A DNA stretch of 45,145 nt. It comes from Phycisphaerae bacterium (lineage in GTDB: Bacteria; Planctomycetota; Phycisphaerae; Tepidisphaerales; Tepidisphaeraceae). A model generated the notes under the pieces. The model was not told the origin of the DNA, ran no database searches, and worked only from the letters and a program-made list of their open reading frames with translations. Shown here one piece after another: positions 32,257 to 40,147 of this stretch. The translations under genes were made by a program, and so were the position numbers. The DNA lies in NCBI GenBank assembly GCA_025924315.1, contig JAICIO010000041.1:1-45145 (forward strand). The letters run 5' to 3'. The first letter of the stretch is position 1; every line of letters begins with the position of its first letter.

Positions 32257-32690
32257 GCGTGGAAGTGAAAGAGTTTGACCCCGCGACGGAGTCTCCGCAC
32301 GACGAGCGCGTCCGCCGAGTTGAGATCCTCATCAGCAACCTGCTGCGCATCGGCGTGCTGGTGAGCCTGCTCGTCATCGTCATCGGTACGGTCATGAGCT
32401 TCGTGCATCATCCCACGTACCTGCATTCGCATCAGGATTACGTGAATCTCACGAAAATAGGGACGGAATTTCCCCACACGCTCCGGCAGGTCGCGCAGGG
32501 TGTACGGCACGGCCACGGCGAAGCGATTGTCACGGCAGGGCTGCTGCTGCTGATCACCACCCCCGTCGTCCGCGTCGCAGTCTCGATCTTCGCGTTCGTT
32601 TACCAGCACGATCGAACGTTCGTTGTGATTACGACAATAGTTCTGCTGCTGCTGTTGCTGTCGTTCGTTCTCGGGAAGGTGGAGGGGTAA
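32253..32690 (+). CDS. DUF1634 membrane protein
   Basis: A 145-residue protein with three hydrophobic helices: IGVLVSLLVIVIGTVMSF, AIVTAGLLLLITTPVVRVAV and VVITTIVLLLLLLSFVLG. It contains the RVAVSIFAFVYQHDRTFV signature of DUF1634. The family is typically encoded next to TauE/SafE exporters, and the 4-base overlap here supports a functional unit, perhaps an accessory subunit. Its own biochemical role is unknown. Confidence 0.85.
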   Translation: MSVEVKEFDPATESPHDERVRRVEILISNLLRIGVLVSLLVIVIGTVMSFVHHPTYLHSHQDYVNLTKIGTEFPHTLRQVAQGVRHGHGEAIVTAGLLLLITTPVVRVAVSIFAFVYQHDRTFVVITTIVLLLLLLSFVLGKVEG

Positions 32691-32692
32691 GT

Positions 32693-33088
32693 CTAATTCA
32701 GCCAGTCTTGGATCCGCAGTCCGGGCACGTCTGCGAAATGCTTGACGTTGTGCGTGACTACGGTGAGATCGTGCGTCAATGCCGTTGCGGCGATTACTAC
32801 ATCAACAGTCGCGATAGGCCGGCCTCGATCCAGCAAACCGGCTCGTAGTTCGCCGCCATTACGAGCAATCTCCGCGTCGACGTGAAGAACCTTGAGGTCA
32901 GATATCATTTGTTCAAGTGCTTCGAGACGTCTTCCGGTCGCGTCACGTCGCAACGCCCACGAGTACAGTTCGGCCAGTGACAAAACGGAAATGAACAATC
33001 CGCCGCTGTGCTGAACCAATCGCGTGAAAATGCGCTGATCGCCTTTCAAGTGCGCCGAACAGATGTCGGTGTCGAGCAAGAAGCTCAC
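32693..33088 (-). CDS. PIN-domain ribonuclease toxin (VapC-like)
   Basis: A 131-residue PIN domain. The acidic metal-binding residues are visible: Asp in LLDTDICSAHL, Glu in SLAELYSWA, Asp in ATVDVVIAATAL, and a final acidic region after VTHNVKHF. VapC toxins cleave tRNA or rRNA. It starts with GTG (33086-33088) overlapping the antitoxin TGA (GTGA), a classic coupled toxin-antitoxin order. Unlike the DUF3368 toxin in this window, the frame is intact. Its stop is two bases from the convergent DUF1634 stop. Confidence 0.88.
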   Translation of the reverse strand: MSFLLDTDICSAHLKGDQRIFTRLVQHSGGLFISVLSLAELYSWALRRDATGRRLEALEQMISDLKVLHVDAEIARNGGELRAGLLDRGRPIATVDVVIAATALTHDLTVVTHNVKHFADVPGLRIQDWLN

Positions 33089-33330
33089 GGCGACGGCTCC
33101 GATCGAACCGTTGCGTCGCGATCTCGCCGGACCTCCAGGAGGAACTCATCCACAAGTTCGGAATCAGCCTTCCAACCCCCAAACGATCGCTCGAGGCCAC
33201 CAGAGTCGGTAATGGGCGACTCCGTCGTTTCGACCAGCACACGTACCGACTGACCATCGGGCAGCCCGAGCTGACGCTCTAGCTCGATCCGATTACCGTG
33301 AACAACGCCGTTGAAGGTTCCTCGAACCAT
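33085..33330 (-). CDS. Antitoxin of the PIN-domain toxin
   Basis: An 81-residue protein. The N-terminal half (RGTFNGVVHGNRIELERQLG and GQSVRVLVE) is an AbrB/AF2212-like small beta-barrel DNA-binding fold. The C-terminal half is charged and would wrap the toxin. It lies directly upstream of the PIN gene with a 4-base overlap. Autoregulation is expected for this class but no operator was identified. Confidence 0.72.
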   Translation of the reverse strand: MVRGTFNGVVHGNRIELERQLGLPDGQSVRVLVETTESPITDSGGLERSFGGWKADSELVDEFLLEVRRDRDATVRSEPSP

Positions 33331-33367
33331 GACGTTAGAATAGCTCCGACTAGAGATTATTCCATGC

Positions 33368-34555
33368 CTAATCCACCGTCGTTCCGACCGGTTGCTGCTT
33401 CGCGATAGGATTCCCGGTGCCTTTGATGGCGAGCATGCGTTCGAGGGCGACTGTGGCCCATTTTCTTGTGTTCGAATCGACTTTGATCTCGTTCATGACT
33501 TTGCCTTCGACGAGGTTCTCCAGCGACCAGCAGAGATGCGGGAGATCGATGCGGTACATCGTGGTGCAGAGGCACTGGCAGTCGCTCAGCACGATGATCT
33601 TCTGCTCGGGGTGCTGCCTGGCGAGGCGATTGATTAGGTGCACTTCCGTGCCGATGGCCCACTCGGTTCCGGGCGGGGCCTTTTCAACCTGTTGAACGAT
33701 GTACGCGGTCGAGCCGGCGAGGTCGGCCTTTTGCACGACGTCGAACTGGCATTCGGGGTGGACGATCACCTTCATGTTCGGATGCGCCTTGCGGACCTGG
33801 TCCACATGCTCCGGGCGGAAGAGCTGGTGGACGGAGCAGTGGCCCTTCCAGAGGACGAAGTCGGCGTCCTGCAGATCGCGCTCGTTGTTGCCCCCGAGGT
33901 CTTGGCGCGGGTCCCACACGACCATCTTGTCGAGCGGATAGCCCATGGCGTGAGCGGTGTTTCGGCCCAGGTGTTGGTCGGGGAAGAAGAGGATCTTCAC
34001 CTTTTGGCCGGGCTTCGGTGTGGTTGCGCCGCCTTTGAGGGCCCACTCGAGGACGTTGCGGCAGTTGGAACTGGTGCAAACGGCGCCGCCGTGCTCGCCG
34101 ACGAAGGATTTGATGGCGGCGGAGCTGTTCATGTAGGTGATCGGGACGATCAGCTGGTCGCCGCAGGTTTGCTGGAGTTGTTCCCAGCATTCGATCGTCT
34201 GATCGAGGTTGGCCATATCCGCCATCGAGCAACCGGCGCCCAGATCCGGCAGGATCACGCGCACTTTTTCGTCCGTGAGGATGTCGGCGCTCTCCGCCAT
34301 GAAGTGCACGCCGCAGAAGACGACGTATTCGATGCCTTTCTCGGCGGCGGCTTTGCGCGAGAGCTCGAAGCTATCCCCGGTGAAATCGGCGAAATCGATG
34401 ACGGCGTCCTGCTGGTAATGGTGGCCGAGGATGACCAGCTTCTTGCCCAACGTATCCTTCGCCATCTGGATGCGCACGCGCAGCTCGGCGTCGGAAAGCT
34501 CGCTGTAAATCTTCGGAAGCGGTTGCTGCCAGTTCAGGCCCATTGGCTGTGTCAC
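33368..34555 (-). CDS. nadA: Quinolinate synthase A
   Basis: NadA condenses iminoaspartate with dihydroxyacetone phosphate to quinolinate in NAD synthesis and carries a 4Fe-4S cluster. It has 395 residues. Motifs: KLVILGHHYQQDAV, VVFCGVHFMAESADIL, MNSSAAIKSF, VCTSSNCRNVLEWA, FFPDQHLGRNTA, VHPECQFDVV, and the C-terminal CLCTTMYRIDLPHLCWSLEN. The three cluster Cys positions are in FCGVHF, SSNC and the C-terminal Cys-rich segment. No nadB or nadC is adjacent. Confidence 0.96.
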   Translation of the reverse strand: MTQPMGLNWQQPLPKIYSELSDAELRVRIQMAKDTLGKKLVILGHHYQQDAVIDFADFTGDSFELSRKAAAEKGIEYVVFCGVHFMAESADILTDEKVRVILPDLGAGCSMADMANLDQTIECWEQLQQTCGDQLIVPITYMNSSAAIKSFVGEHGGAVCTSSNCRNVLEWALKGGATTPKPGQKVKILFFPDQHLGRNTAHAMGYPLDKMVVWDPRQDLGGNNERDLQDADFVLWKGHCSVHQLFRPEHVDQVRKAHPNMKVIVHPECQFDVVQKADLAGSTAYIVQQVEKAPPGTEWAIGTEVHLINRLARQHPEQKIIVLSDCQCLCTTMYRIDLPHLCWSLENLVEGKVMNEIKVDSNTRKWATVALERMLAIKGTGNPIAKQQPVGTTVD

Positions 34556-34635
34556 TCCTTCAAAGGGTGGGGAATTGTATCCATCCTTATTAGAGATGCG
34601 TCACATGTTCCAGCTTGTGCAGCCGAAGGGCAGTT

Positions 34636-35160
34636 TTATTCGTGCGCAACCTCCTTTCCGGAATGAGCTTGTATGAACGGTGGGTTCGTTTTGCAAAATC
34701 GCGTGATTAACCTCTTTTGCGGCCCTGAACGTCTTTTCTGAGCCCAGTACTTTCGTTGCTTCTCGCGAACTTCCGTCGGGACGGGATGATCGCGAACGAA
34801 AGCTTCCGCTGCGTGCACGAGTTTGAAGAAGGCTTCGAAGTCCTCGCTGAAGACAAGCACGCTGACTCTGCGCAGCTCGTCCGTTTTTTGATCGCGTTTG
34901 CCTTCCGTGAACGCGAGGAAATGGTTGCCGTTGCCGGCTTCCTTCAATTGCGCGGCGTAGGTACGGGGGCCGACGGATTTGAAGTAGGTTTGAAAGAGGA
35001 TCTTCGGCTCGGGCTTAGGGCCGTTCTGCTTTGAAAACTTCTTCTGAGACGGTGCCGAGGCGCTGGACGACCGTGCTTGCGGCATGGCGCGGATCGGCTC
35101 GGGTTTGTGCACGACTTCGGCCGTGGGCAGGGGACGGGGACGAGCGAGAGTGGTAGTCAT
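34636..35160 (-). CDS. PUR-domain (DUF3276-like) nucleic-acid-binding protein
   Basis: The SD AAGGAG fixes ATG 35160, giving 174 residues. A disordered, Pro/Ser/Lys-rich N-terminus of about 60 residues precedes a PUR-repeat-like domain: ILFQTYFKSVGPRTYAAQLK, HFLAFTEGKR and RRVSVLVFSEDFEAFFKLVH. This alpha/beta layout is shared with bacterial PUR-alpha homologues that bind single-stranded DNA or RNA. A basic C-terminal tail follows. It lies downstream of lexA on the same strand, beyond a palindromic region. The role is inferred from the fold only. Confidence 0.68.
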   Translation of the reverse strand: MTTTLARPRPLPTAEVVHKPEPIRAMPQARSSSASAPSQKKFSKQNGPKPEPKILFQTYFKSVGPRTYAAQLKEAGNGNHFLAFTEGKRDQKTDELRRVSVLVFSEDFEAFFKLVHAAEAFVRDHPVPTEVREKQRKYWAQKRRSGPQKRLITRFCKTNPPFIQAHSGKEVAHE

Positions 35161-35221
35161 GGCGACTCCTTCCGGTTCGGTGTTCCTACGACAACGACAA
35201 CGGCAGACGACGCACATTTGG

Positions 35222-35438
35222 TTTTGCGATTTTCGATTTGCGATTTGCGATTGAGAAAAGGTCGCTCAAACGCTTCGAGCCCGCTTCATGCCGGTCGAGA
35301 TGCCGCCCGGGCTTCGACGAGCTCAGTCGAGTCGCGCTTCGCTCTGGGACGGCCTTGAAGGTGAGCGTGGCCTCTTGAAATTCGCGCGGAATCCTCCTTT
35401 GCAAATCAATTGCAAATTGAAATCGACAATCGCAAATC
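35222..35438. repeat. Large palindrome, CGATTT-word family, around a 150-base loop
   Basis: Left arm 35222-35252 (TTTTGCGATTTTCGATTTGC...) and right arm 35401-35438 (GCAAATCAATTGCAAATTGA...) are imperfect inverted repeats of a drifting GCGATTT word. The 148 bases between them encode nothing I recognise and hold smaller GC-rich repeats (GCCCGGGC, GAGCTCAGTCGAG). It fills the spacer between lexA and the PUR-domain gene. Confidence 0.7.
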
Positions 35439-35443
35439 TCGAA

Positions 35444-36055
35444 CTAGTAGCTTCGCAAAACGCCGATCACGACGCCTTGGACCCGGCAACGTTCGGCGTC
35501 GACAATCCTGGGTTCCATCGTGGCGTTTGCGGGTTGTAAGCGAATTTTGTTTCCGGGTTCTTTGTAGAAGCGCTTGAGCGTGGCTTCGCCGGTGTCGAGC
35601 AGGGCGACGACCTGTTCGCCGTTGCGGGCGCTTTCGCGGCGCTCGATGACGACGTAGTCGCCATCGCAGAGGTGATCTTCGATCATGCTCTCGCCGCGGA
35701 CGCGCAGACAGTAGACGCCGGCCTTGCTCCTGAACATCGATTCGAGGTCGATCTCTTCGCGGTTTTCGACGGCTTCGATGGGCGAGCCAGCGGCGATATT
35801 GCCGAGGAGCGGGAGCTTGGTGTCGCGGTTCTCGTCGGGAAGCTTCTCATCCGAGACGATCTCCAAAGAGCGAGCCTTGTGCTTGTCGCGGCGCAGGACG
35901 CGCTTTTTTTCCAGCGCGCCGACGTGTTCGAAGATGGTGACCTTGCTCGTTCCGAGCTGGTCGGCCAGCTCCTGCATGGTCGGGGAATAGCCATGCAAGT
36001 GGCGATAGTTTCGAATCGCGACGATGACGTCGAGCTGACGCGGCGTGAGGTTCAT
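35444..36055 (-). CDS. lexA: LexA repressor
   Basis: LexA represses SOS genes and self-cleaves with RecA. The SD AAGGAG fixes ATG 36055, giving 203 residues. The N-terminal winged helix runs to about 65 (LTPRQLDVIVAI, SPTMQELADQLG). The cleavage site is A89-G90 in GNIAAGSP. The catalytic dyad is S123 (RGESMIED) and K161 (GEATLKRF). The frame stays open to 36160, but the upstream residues are not LexA-like. I could not identify a convincing SOS box; planctomycete LexA sites may be unusual. A promoter-like sequence lies at 36474-36445. Confidence 0.96.
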   Translation of the reverse strand: MNLTPRQLDVIVAIRNYRHLHGYSPTMQELADQLGTSKVTIFEHVGALEKKRVLRRDKHKARSLEIVSDEKLPDENRDTKLPLLGNIAAGSPIEAVENREEIDLESMFRSKAGVYCLRVRGESMIEDHLCDGDYVVIERRESARNGEQVVALLDTGEATLKRFYKEPGNKIRLQPANATMEPRIVDAERCRVQGVVIGVLRSY

Positions 36056-36404
36056 AAAGCGCTCCTTCAGAGTGCGGACGGGCAAGTTTCGGTTGCGATG
36101 CCATTGCGGATGATTCGGTCGCGCTGGCATTGGTGCCTGCGAACGAACCGGCGCCGACAATGGCGGCGGCCTCGGCTGCGGCCGACTGAAGCAAAGTGCT
36201 TAAGTCGACCAGCAGCGCCTGAACTTCCTGCGGATCGAGCACGGACGGTTCGACGAGCATCGCGGACGGGCGATCGGGGACCAACGCGGGGTCCGTTTCG
36301 ACCAGTCGCTCAATCTCGTCGGCATCCGTGCCATCATTTGTGGTGCGGGCAACAGACGAATCGTCGCCAGCGCCGGAGGATGGGGGCTTCCAACTGAACG
36401 GCAT
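35847..36404 (-). CDS. Doubtful upstream frame overlapping lexA
   Basis: A frame of 185 codons starts at ATG 36404, 41 bases after a promoter-like sequence. The first about 110 residues are acidic and plausible (ADEIERLVETDPALVPDRPS, VLDPQEVQALLVDLSTLLQ). The rest is Arg/His-rich and only shadows lexA in another frame. It may be a small gene that ends in or was truncated by lexA, or a chance frame in the lexA leader. I recognise no family. Confidence 0.35.
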   Translation of the reverse strand: MPFSWKPPSSGAGDDSSVARTTNDGTDADEIERLVETDPALVPDRPSAMLVEPSVLDPQEVQALLVDLSTLLQSAAAEAAAIVGAGSFAGTNASATESSAMASQPKLARPHSEGALYEPHAASARRHRRDSKLSPLAWLFPDHAGAGRPARNEQGHHLRTRRRAGKKARPAPRQAQGSLFGDRLG

Positions 36405-36444
36405 TGTCCCATCGATCTCGCAGCGTTCGGCCGCTGTTTGAGAA

Positions 36445-36474
36445 ACATTACCCTAACATATCGGGAGGTGTCAA
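36445..36474 (-). promoter_or_regulatory. Putative promoter of the lexA transcript
   Basis: On the minus strand: a perfect -35 TTGACA (36474-36469), 18-base spacer, and a weak -10 TAATGT (36450-36445). It would give a lexA leader of nearly 400 bases. Confidence 0.45.
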
Positions 36475-36532
36475 GCGGATTCTTGCGAGAAAGTTTTGTG
36501 GGACTGCGGAAGGACGGAGAAAGGAACTTTTT

Positions 36533-36612
36533 AACCACGAATGGACACGAATTTACACGAAGGAATCCAAAATCCGTTTTCTGATTCGTGTCCATTCGTG
36601 TTCATTCGTGGT
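36533..36612. repeat. Long imperfect palindrome, CACGAAT-word family (copy 3)
   Basis: Left arm 36533-36561 (AACCACGAATGGACACGAAT...) and right arm 36583-36612 (...CATTCGTGGT) pair with few mismatches. They belong to the same family as 716-788. It lies between the lexA transcript start and the YjfB-like gene. Confidence 0.85.
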
Positions 36613-36675
36613 CCTTTGGTTTTTTGCCTCCTGCTGTCAAGTTGATGTCGGGGATCAGCCGATAGAGTGGATGCT

Positions 36676-36894
36676 ATGGATCCGATTGTTTCGGGCATGA
36701 TCAACTTCCAGCAGGCGGCGCAGATGTCGTCGGTGCAGTACGCGGTTGCGCGGAAGATGCTCGACAACCAGGAAATGCAGGGGGCGGCCATGGTCAAGCT
36801 GATCAATGCCGCGGCGAATGGGCCTGCTCAAGCGGGGGACCCACTTGCTGCCGCGGCCACCGGACTTGGTGGCGAGCTCGACGTCACGGCTTAG
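36676..36894 (+). CDS. YjfB-like putative motility protein
   Basis: A small 72-residue protein (ATG 36676; an upstream in-frame GTG at 36667 adds three residues). The pattern MDPIVSGMINFQQAAQMSSV, ARKMLDNQEMQGAAMVKLIN and a short GELDVTA end resembles the YjfB motility family: a helical body with a final beta-like xLDVxx. These proteins are often found in flagellated bacteria but have no known mechanism. It is flanked on both sides by palindromes. Confidence 0.6.
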   Translation: MDPIVSGMINFQQAAQMSSVQYAVARKMLDNQEMQGAAMVKLINAAANGPAQAGDPLAAAATGLGGELDVTA

Positions 36895-36917
36895 TTCTTC
36901 CTCAATACAAAGAAGAG

Positions 36918-37013
36918 AATTGTCGCGAAGGCGCGAAGATTCGCGAAGATCGACGAAGAAGACATTCTCTTGTGTTTCTTCGTGAATCTTCGCGTGCCTT
37001 TGCGTCTTCGTGA
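36918..37013. repeat. Palindrome, GCGAAG-word family (copy 2)
   Basis: Left arm about 36921-36958 (TGTCGCGAAGGCGCGAAGAT...) and right arm about 36976-37013 (TTTCTTCGTGAATCTTCGCG...) are built of drifting GCGAAG words. It lies between the YjfB-like gene and the rnpB terminator. Related to 22661-22774. Confidence 0.75.
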
Positions 37014-37024
37014 AACAGCTGTCA

Positions 37025-37064
37025 GAAAAGGACGACGGCGAGCTCATTGCTGGGCTCGCCGTCG
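37025..37064 (-). terminator. Rho-independent terminator of rnpB
   Basis: A perfect 11-base stem, CGACGGCGAGC (37033-37043) and GCTCGCCGTCG (37054-37064). On the minus strand it is followed by CCTTTTCT. It lies directly after the mature 3' end of the RNase P RNA. Confidence 0.8.
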
Positions 37065-37072
37065 ATCGTTTG

Positions 37073-37590
37073 CACGCGGCTGCGTGTAAGCCGAATTTTG
37101 TTTACCCTGATTGATCGAGCGGGCCTTTCGACTCGCTGCTCTCGCTCAAGGCAGGCCATCATTTCTCTGGGATCACGGTTGCCCGTGACCTCAAGCGACC
37201 TACCCGCGGATTTGTCCCAGCCAGCAAGCTGACTGGGCGTTCGGCGCGGGCCACGCCTATCCGCATATTTGGTCTTGCTGCCAGTGGGGTTTGCCGTGCC
37301 GTTTGTGTCACCACAAACGCGGTGCGCTCTTACCGCACCTTTTCACCCTTACCTGAGGAATAAGGATGAAGGATGAATTATGAACGATGAAAACGCCTAT
37401 TTCATCCTTCATAATTCAGACTTCATCCTTATTCCCCCGGCGGTTTGTTTTCTGTGGCACTTTCCGTCGGATTGCTCCGCGTCGCCGTTAGCGACCACCG
37501 CGCCCTTGCAGTTCGGACTTTCCTCACCCCAGGGCAAGCTCGGGACAGGTCCCTCGCCTGACTCAGGGCGCGATCGCCACTGCAGCCGCG
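37073..37590 (-). ncRNA. rnpB: RNase P RNA, bacterial type A
   Basis: The catalytic RNA of RNase P, which matures tRNA 5' ends. On the minus strand the 5' P4 segment GTGAGGAAAGTCCG and the 3' partner ACAAAATTCGGCTTAC are present. So are the P10/P11 core GCCACAGAAAACAAACCGCC, CAGGTAAGGGTGAAAAGG, GTGCGGTAAGAGCGCACC (P13) and AGACCAAATATGCG. P1 is formed by CGCGGCTGC near the 5' end and GCAGCCGCG near the 3' end. At about 518 nt it is longer than usual. The extra length is a palindromic repeat in the P12 region (37357-37435). A TATAAT box lies just upstream. Confidence 0.95.
37357..37435. repeat. GATGAA-word palindrome inserted in rnpB helix P12
   Basis: Arms 37357-37392 and 37400-37435 match at 33 of 36 positions, giving a 36-pair hairpin with a 7-base loop. 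The arms are drifting GGATGAA words. The element lies between ACCGCC and CAGGTAAGGG of the RNase P RNA, exactly where the variable P12 helix belongs, and extends it. Confidence 0.88.
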
Positions 37591-37595
37591 ACCTT

Positions 37596-37601
37596 ATTAT
37601 A
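37596..37601 (-). promoter_or_regulatory. -10 element of rnpB
   Basis: A perfect TATAAT on the minus strand about six bases before the RNA 5' end. I see no good -35 hexamer at 16-18 bases. Confidence 0.6.
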
Positions 37602-37734
37602 CGTGAAACCAACACAATTGTTTCCCGAATGTAAGGCTTTGGAGTGATTGGGATTTTGCGATGACCTGCCTAACATACCTCGTTGCGCCACATCCCATTA
37701 TATTGCGCAGCACGGTCTGAAACTTCGCTGGAGA

Positions 37735-38331
37735 ATGCGCGTGTCTGAGGAAGAGCGGCCAATAACGTTGGGCAAGATTGGTGGGCCAGAAAAGCACACC
37801 GATCCGACCATCGAGCTCTTTGAAAAGGCTGTGCAGAACCACTCTCGGCGGCTGCTGGCGATTGCCCGGGCCATCGTGGGCACGCGCGCCTCGCCGGAGG
37901 ATGTGGTTCAGCAGGCGGTCACGAACCTGTTTCAGCACCGTGCCCGCTACGATTGGCGCGAACCCGGCGGCCTGCTGAAACGTGCGGTTGTCAACGAATC
38001 GTTGCGACTGCTGCGTCACCCGCGCATGAGCATGGTGGCCGACGAGCATCCCGATACGACGGAAACGCCCGTCGGCGGGATGATTGAAAACGAGACGGTT
38101 CAGCAGGTCCGCAAGGCACTCGCGAAATTGCCGGAACACTTCCGAGCGGCCCTGGTGCTCTGCGAATACGAGAACATGTCGTATCAGCAGATTGCCGAAA
38201 CCTTAAATGCCAGCGTTCCGCAGGTGAAAACCTGGATCCATCGGGCGCGCCGGCAACTGGAAGGAATGCTCAAAGATTACGTGGAAAGCGGCCGGAAAGA
38301 GCCGGCGCGACAGGCGGTTGAGAAGAAGTAG
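37735..38331 (+). CDS. ECF-type RNA polymerase sigma factor
   Basis: With ATG 37735 the protein has 198 residues. Region 2 is ENHSRRLLAIARAIVG-like (NHSRRLLAIARAIVGTRASP, EDVVQQAVTNLFQ). Region 4 is LAKLPEHFRAALVLCEYENM, SYQQIAETLNASVPQVKTWI and HRARRQLEGML. It is followed by an anti-sigma gene, then an HtrA-like gene, the same order as sigma-E type envelope-stress operons. An in-frame TTG at 37648 would extend it by 29 residues that do not look conserved. The target regulon is unknown. Confidence 0.9.
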   Translation: MRVSEEERPITLGKIGGPEKHTDPTIELFEKAVQNHSRRLLAIARAIVGTRASPEDVVQQAVTNLFQHRARYDWREPGGLLKRAVVNESLRLLRHPRMSMVADEHPDTTETPVGGMIENETVQQVRKALAKLPEHFRAALVLCEYENMSYQQIAETLNASVPQVKTWIHRARRQLEGMLKDYVESGRKEPARQAVEKK

Positions 38332-38369
38332 AAGAAAAGAGACGATTTGTAATTGGTGAGGTCGTTGTG

Positions 38370-38948
38370 ATGCCGGTGAACGAAACAGATCTGGAGCAGC
38401 TTGAGACTTATCTCGACGACGAGTTGTCGCCGGAGGAAGTTCGCGAGCTCGATCGCCGGCTGGCGACGGACTCGGCGCTGGCGGATCAGCTCGATGAGCT
38501 GCGTGCGCAGCGGGCGCTTCGTGTTTCGATGTTCCGCGCGATGGAGCCGAACGACGGCGAAGTCGAATCGCTGTTGAAGCGAGTTGACGGCAATCTGCAC
38601 CGCCAGGCGCACTGGTCGAAGCTGCTTGGCCGGTTGCGTTACATCGGCTCGGCGGCGGCGTGCTTGTTCGTCGGCTTCATGATCAGCCACGCGATATGGC
38701 CGACGCAGCCGCATGACGAGATCAACACGAGCCCCAATACCGGGTCGCACGTTGCGCAGCCGGTCGTGTCGCCCACTCACGGACAGATCTATCAGGTCGT
38801 GCTGCAGGACGAGAACGGTAACGTCATCGGCGTGCAGAACTTCGACAACCTCAACGACGCCCGCGAATTTCAAAACGACGTAGGGCAATTGCAGAGCAAG
38901 CATCGTCAAATCCAGAATGGCATTCGTCTGATCCAGGATAGCTTTTGA
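38370..38948 (+). CDS. Anti-sigma factor with one membrane helix
   Basis: A 192-residue protein starting at ATG 38370 (a GTG lies immediately before). The cytoplasmic N-terminus (LEQLETYLDDELSPEEVREL) has the zinc-less anti-sigma-domain pattern DGELSxEE. One membrane helix covers about 93-110 (YIGSAAACLFVGFMISHAI), and the periplasmic tail ends in a Gln/Asn-rich helix. It should hold the ECF sigma factor at the membrane. The TGA overlaps the TTG start of the next gene (TTGA). Confidence 0.85.
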   Translation: MPVNETDLEQLETYLDDELSPEEVRELDRRLATDSALADQLDELRAQRALRVSMFRAMEPNDGEVESLLKRVDGNLHRQAHWSKLLGRLRYIGSAAACLFVGFMISHAIWPTQPHDEINTSPNTGSHVAQPVVSPTHGQIYQVVLQDENGNVIGVQNFDNLNDAREFQNDVGQLQSKHRQIQNGIRLIQDSF

Positions 38949-40029
38949 AACTTGGTTCGAATTATCACTGGATAACCCTCCTGATTGCGCTGGCGGGGCC
39001 GCGCACGCTGATCGCGCAAACGACATTTCCCGCGCTCAAACAAATGAGTCAGGAGACGCAGGCGCTTTACGCGAGCGTTCGCCCGAGCATCACGCGCGTG
39101 CAGTTTCCTCCGCCGAAGTGGGCGGAGGCGCTGCTCGATGAAGACGAGCTGATGCGGAAGTGGGATCAGCGGCTGTCGCCGGATGTTCGGCGCCAACTTC
39201 ATGAGCAACTTTCGCACGTCGAGCCGAACCTTCACGCCGGCACGCAACCGAGCGAAGAGAAGAAACATCAACACCTGATCCCGCGCGGCGACGGTGGTTA
39301 CGATCTCGCGACGACGGCGCCGTCGTATCGCGATCAGGCGATGGGCCCGCGATCGGTCGGGCTCGTTTACGATGACGCGCAGCACGTAGTTGTGCCTTAT
39401 TTCATCGAGAAAGATGCGATCGGTGACGCGCCGCTGAAGCTGTGCATGGGCGACGGCTCAATGGTGAGCGCGACTTTCGTGGGAGCGGACCGGCCGACAA
39501 ATCTCACGGTGCTGAAGCTCGACAAACAGGCGGGAAAGCCAATCCATCTGACGGGCAAAAGCCCGCCGAGGGCGCGCTGGTGATGCTGTTAGCCGCGTCG
39601 GGTGACTCGAGCCGATTGGTGGTGTGGACGGGCGGCCAGCAGGAAAACGGCGTGGTGATCACGCTGGATGGCGACGTCGCGGGCTTCACGCGCTATGGCC
39701 AATTTCTCGCGGCACAGCATTGCCGTCCGTTGGTCGAGCAGATCATTCGCAATGGGTTCGTGAAGCGCGCGGAACTGGGCGTAATCGCGACGCAGACGGA
39801 CACGCAGGGGATTCATCCGTCCATCCGCGTCGATCAAGTGGCGCACAACTCCGCGGCGGAAAGCGCAGGCATCAAGCGCGGCGACATCATTCACGCGGTG
39901 GCGGGGGAACCGATCGTCGATCTTCCGACGTTCGCCGCCGCGATTGCCATGAGCCGCGGGGCGACGAAGCTGCGCATCGAACGCGATGGCGAGATGATCG
40001 ACGTCATGGTGAACCTCCAACCCAAGTGA
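38945..40029 (+). pseudogene. HtrA-like protein with PDZ domain, frameshifted and lacking the catalytic triad
   Basis: A signal peptide (to about LIAQ) and a long region precede a trypsin-fold segment (VSATFVGADRPTNLTVLKL) in one frame, which ends at TGA 39581-39583. The rest, AEGALVMLLAASGDS to a PDZ domain (LGVIATQ, SAAESAGIKRGDIIHAVAGE) ending at 40029, is in the frame one base back. One missing base near 39560-39571 (AAAAGCCCG) explains it. In HtrA the His, Asp and GNSGG Ser are conserved; here VVVPYF, TNLTVLKL and TGGQQENG occupy those places, so the protein would be inactive as a protease even if intact. It is translationally coupled to the anti-sigma gene. Confidence 0.75.
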
Positions 40030-40147
40030 CGAAGAGCAAGCCTTCCTTATCGGACTCGCGATATTCCTGTTTCAAAATTGACATGAACTGCGGCGATAAT
40101 GATCATGCACTTTCGCTGATCCCGTTGTGCGTTATCGTCTTTTTCTT

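Noticed and set aside
35222-37435. Clusters of short repeated words that could suggest a CRISPR array
   Set aside because: The words are 6-9 bases, drift between copies, have no regular spacers and form inverted pairs. No cas gene is present.
39555-39590. Programmed -1 ribosomal frameshift in the HtrA-like gene
   Set aside because: Slipping the Lys codon back gives CAA, a poor re-pairing, and no downstream pseudoknot is evident. An indel is the simpler reading.
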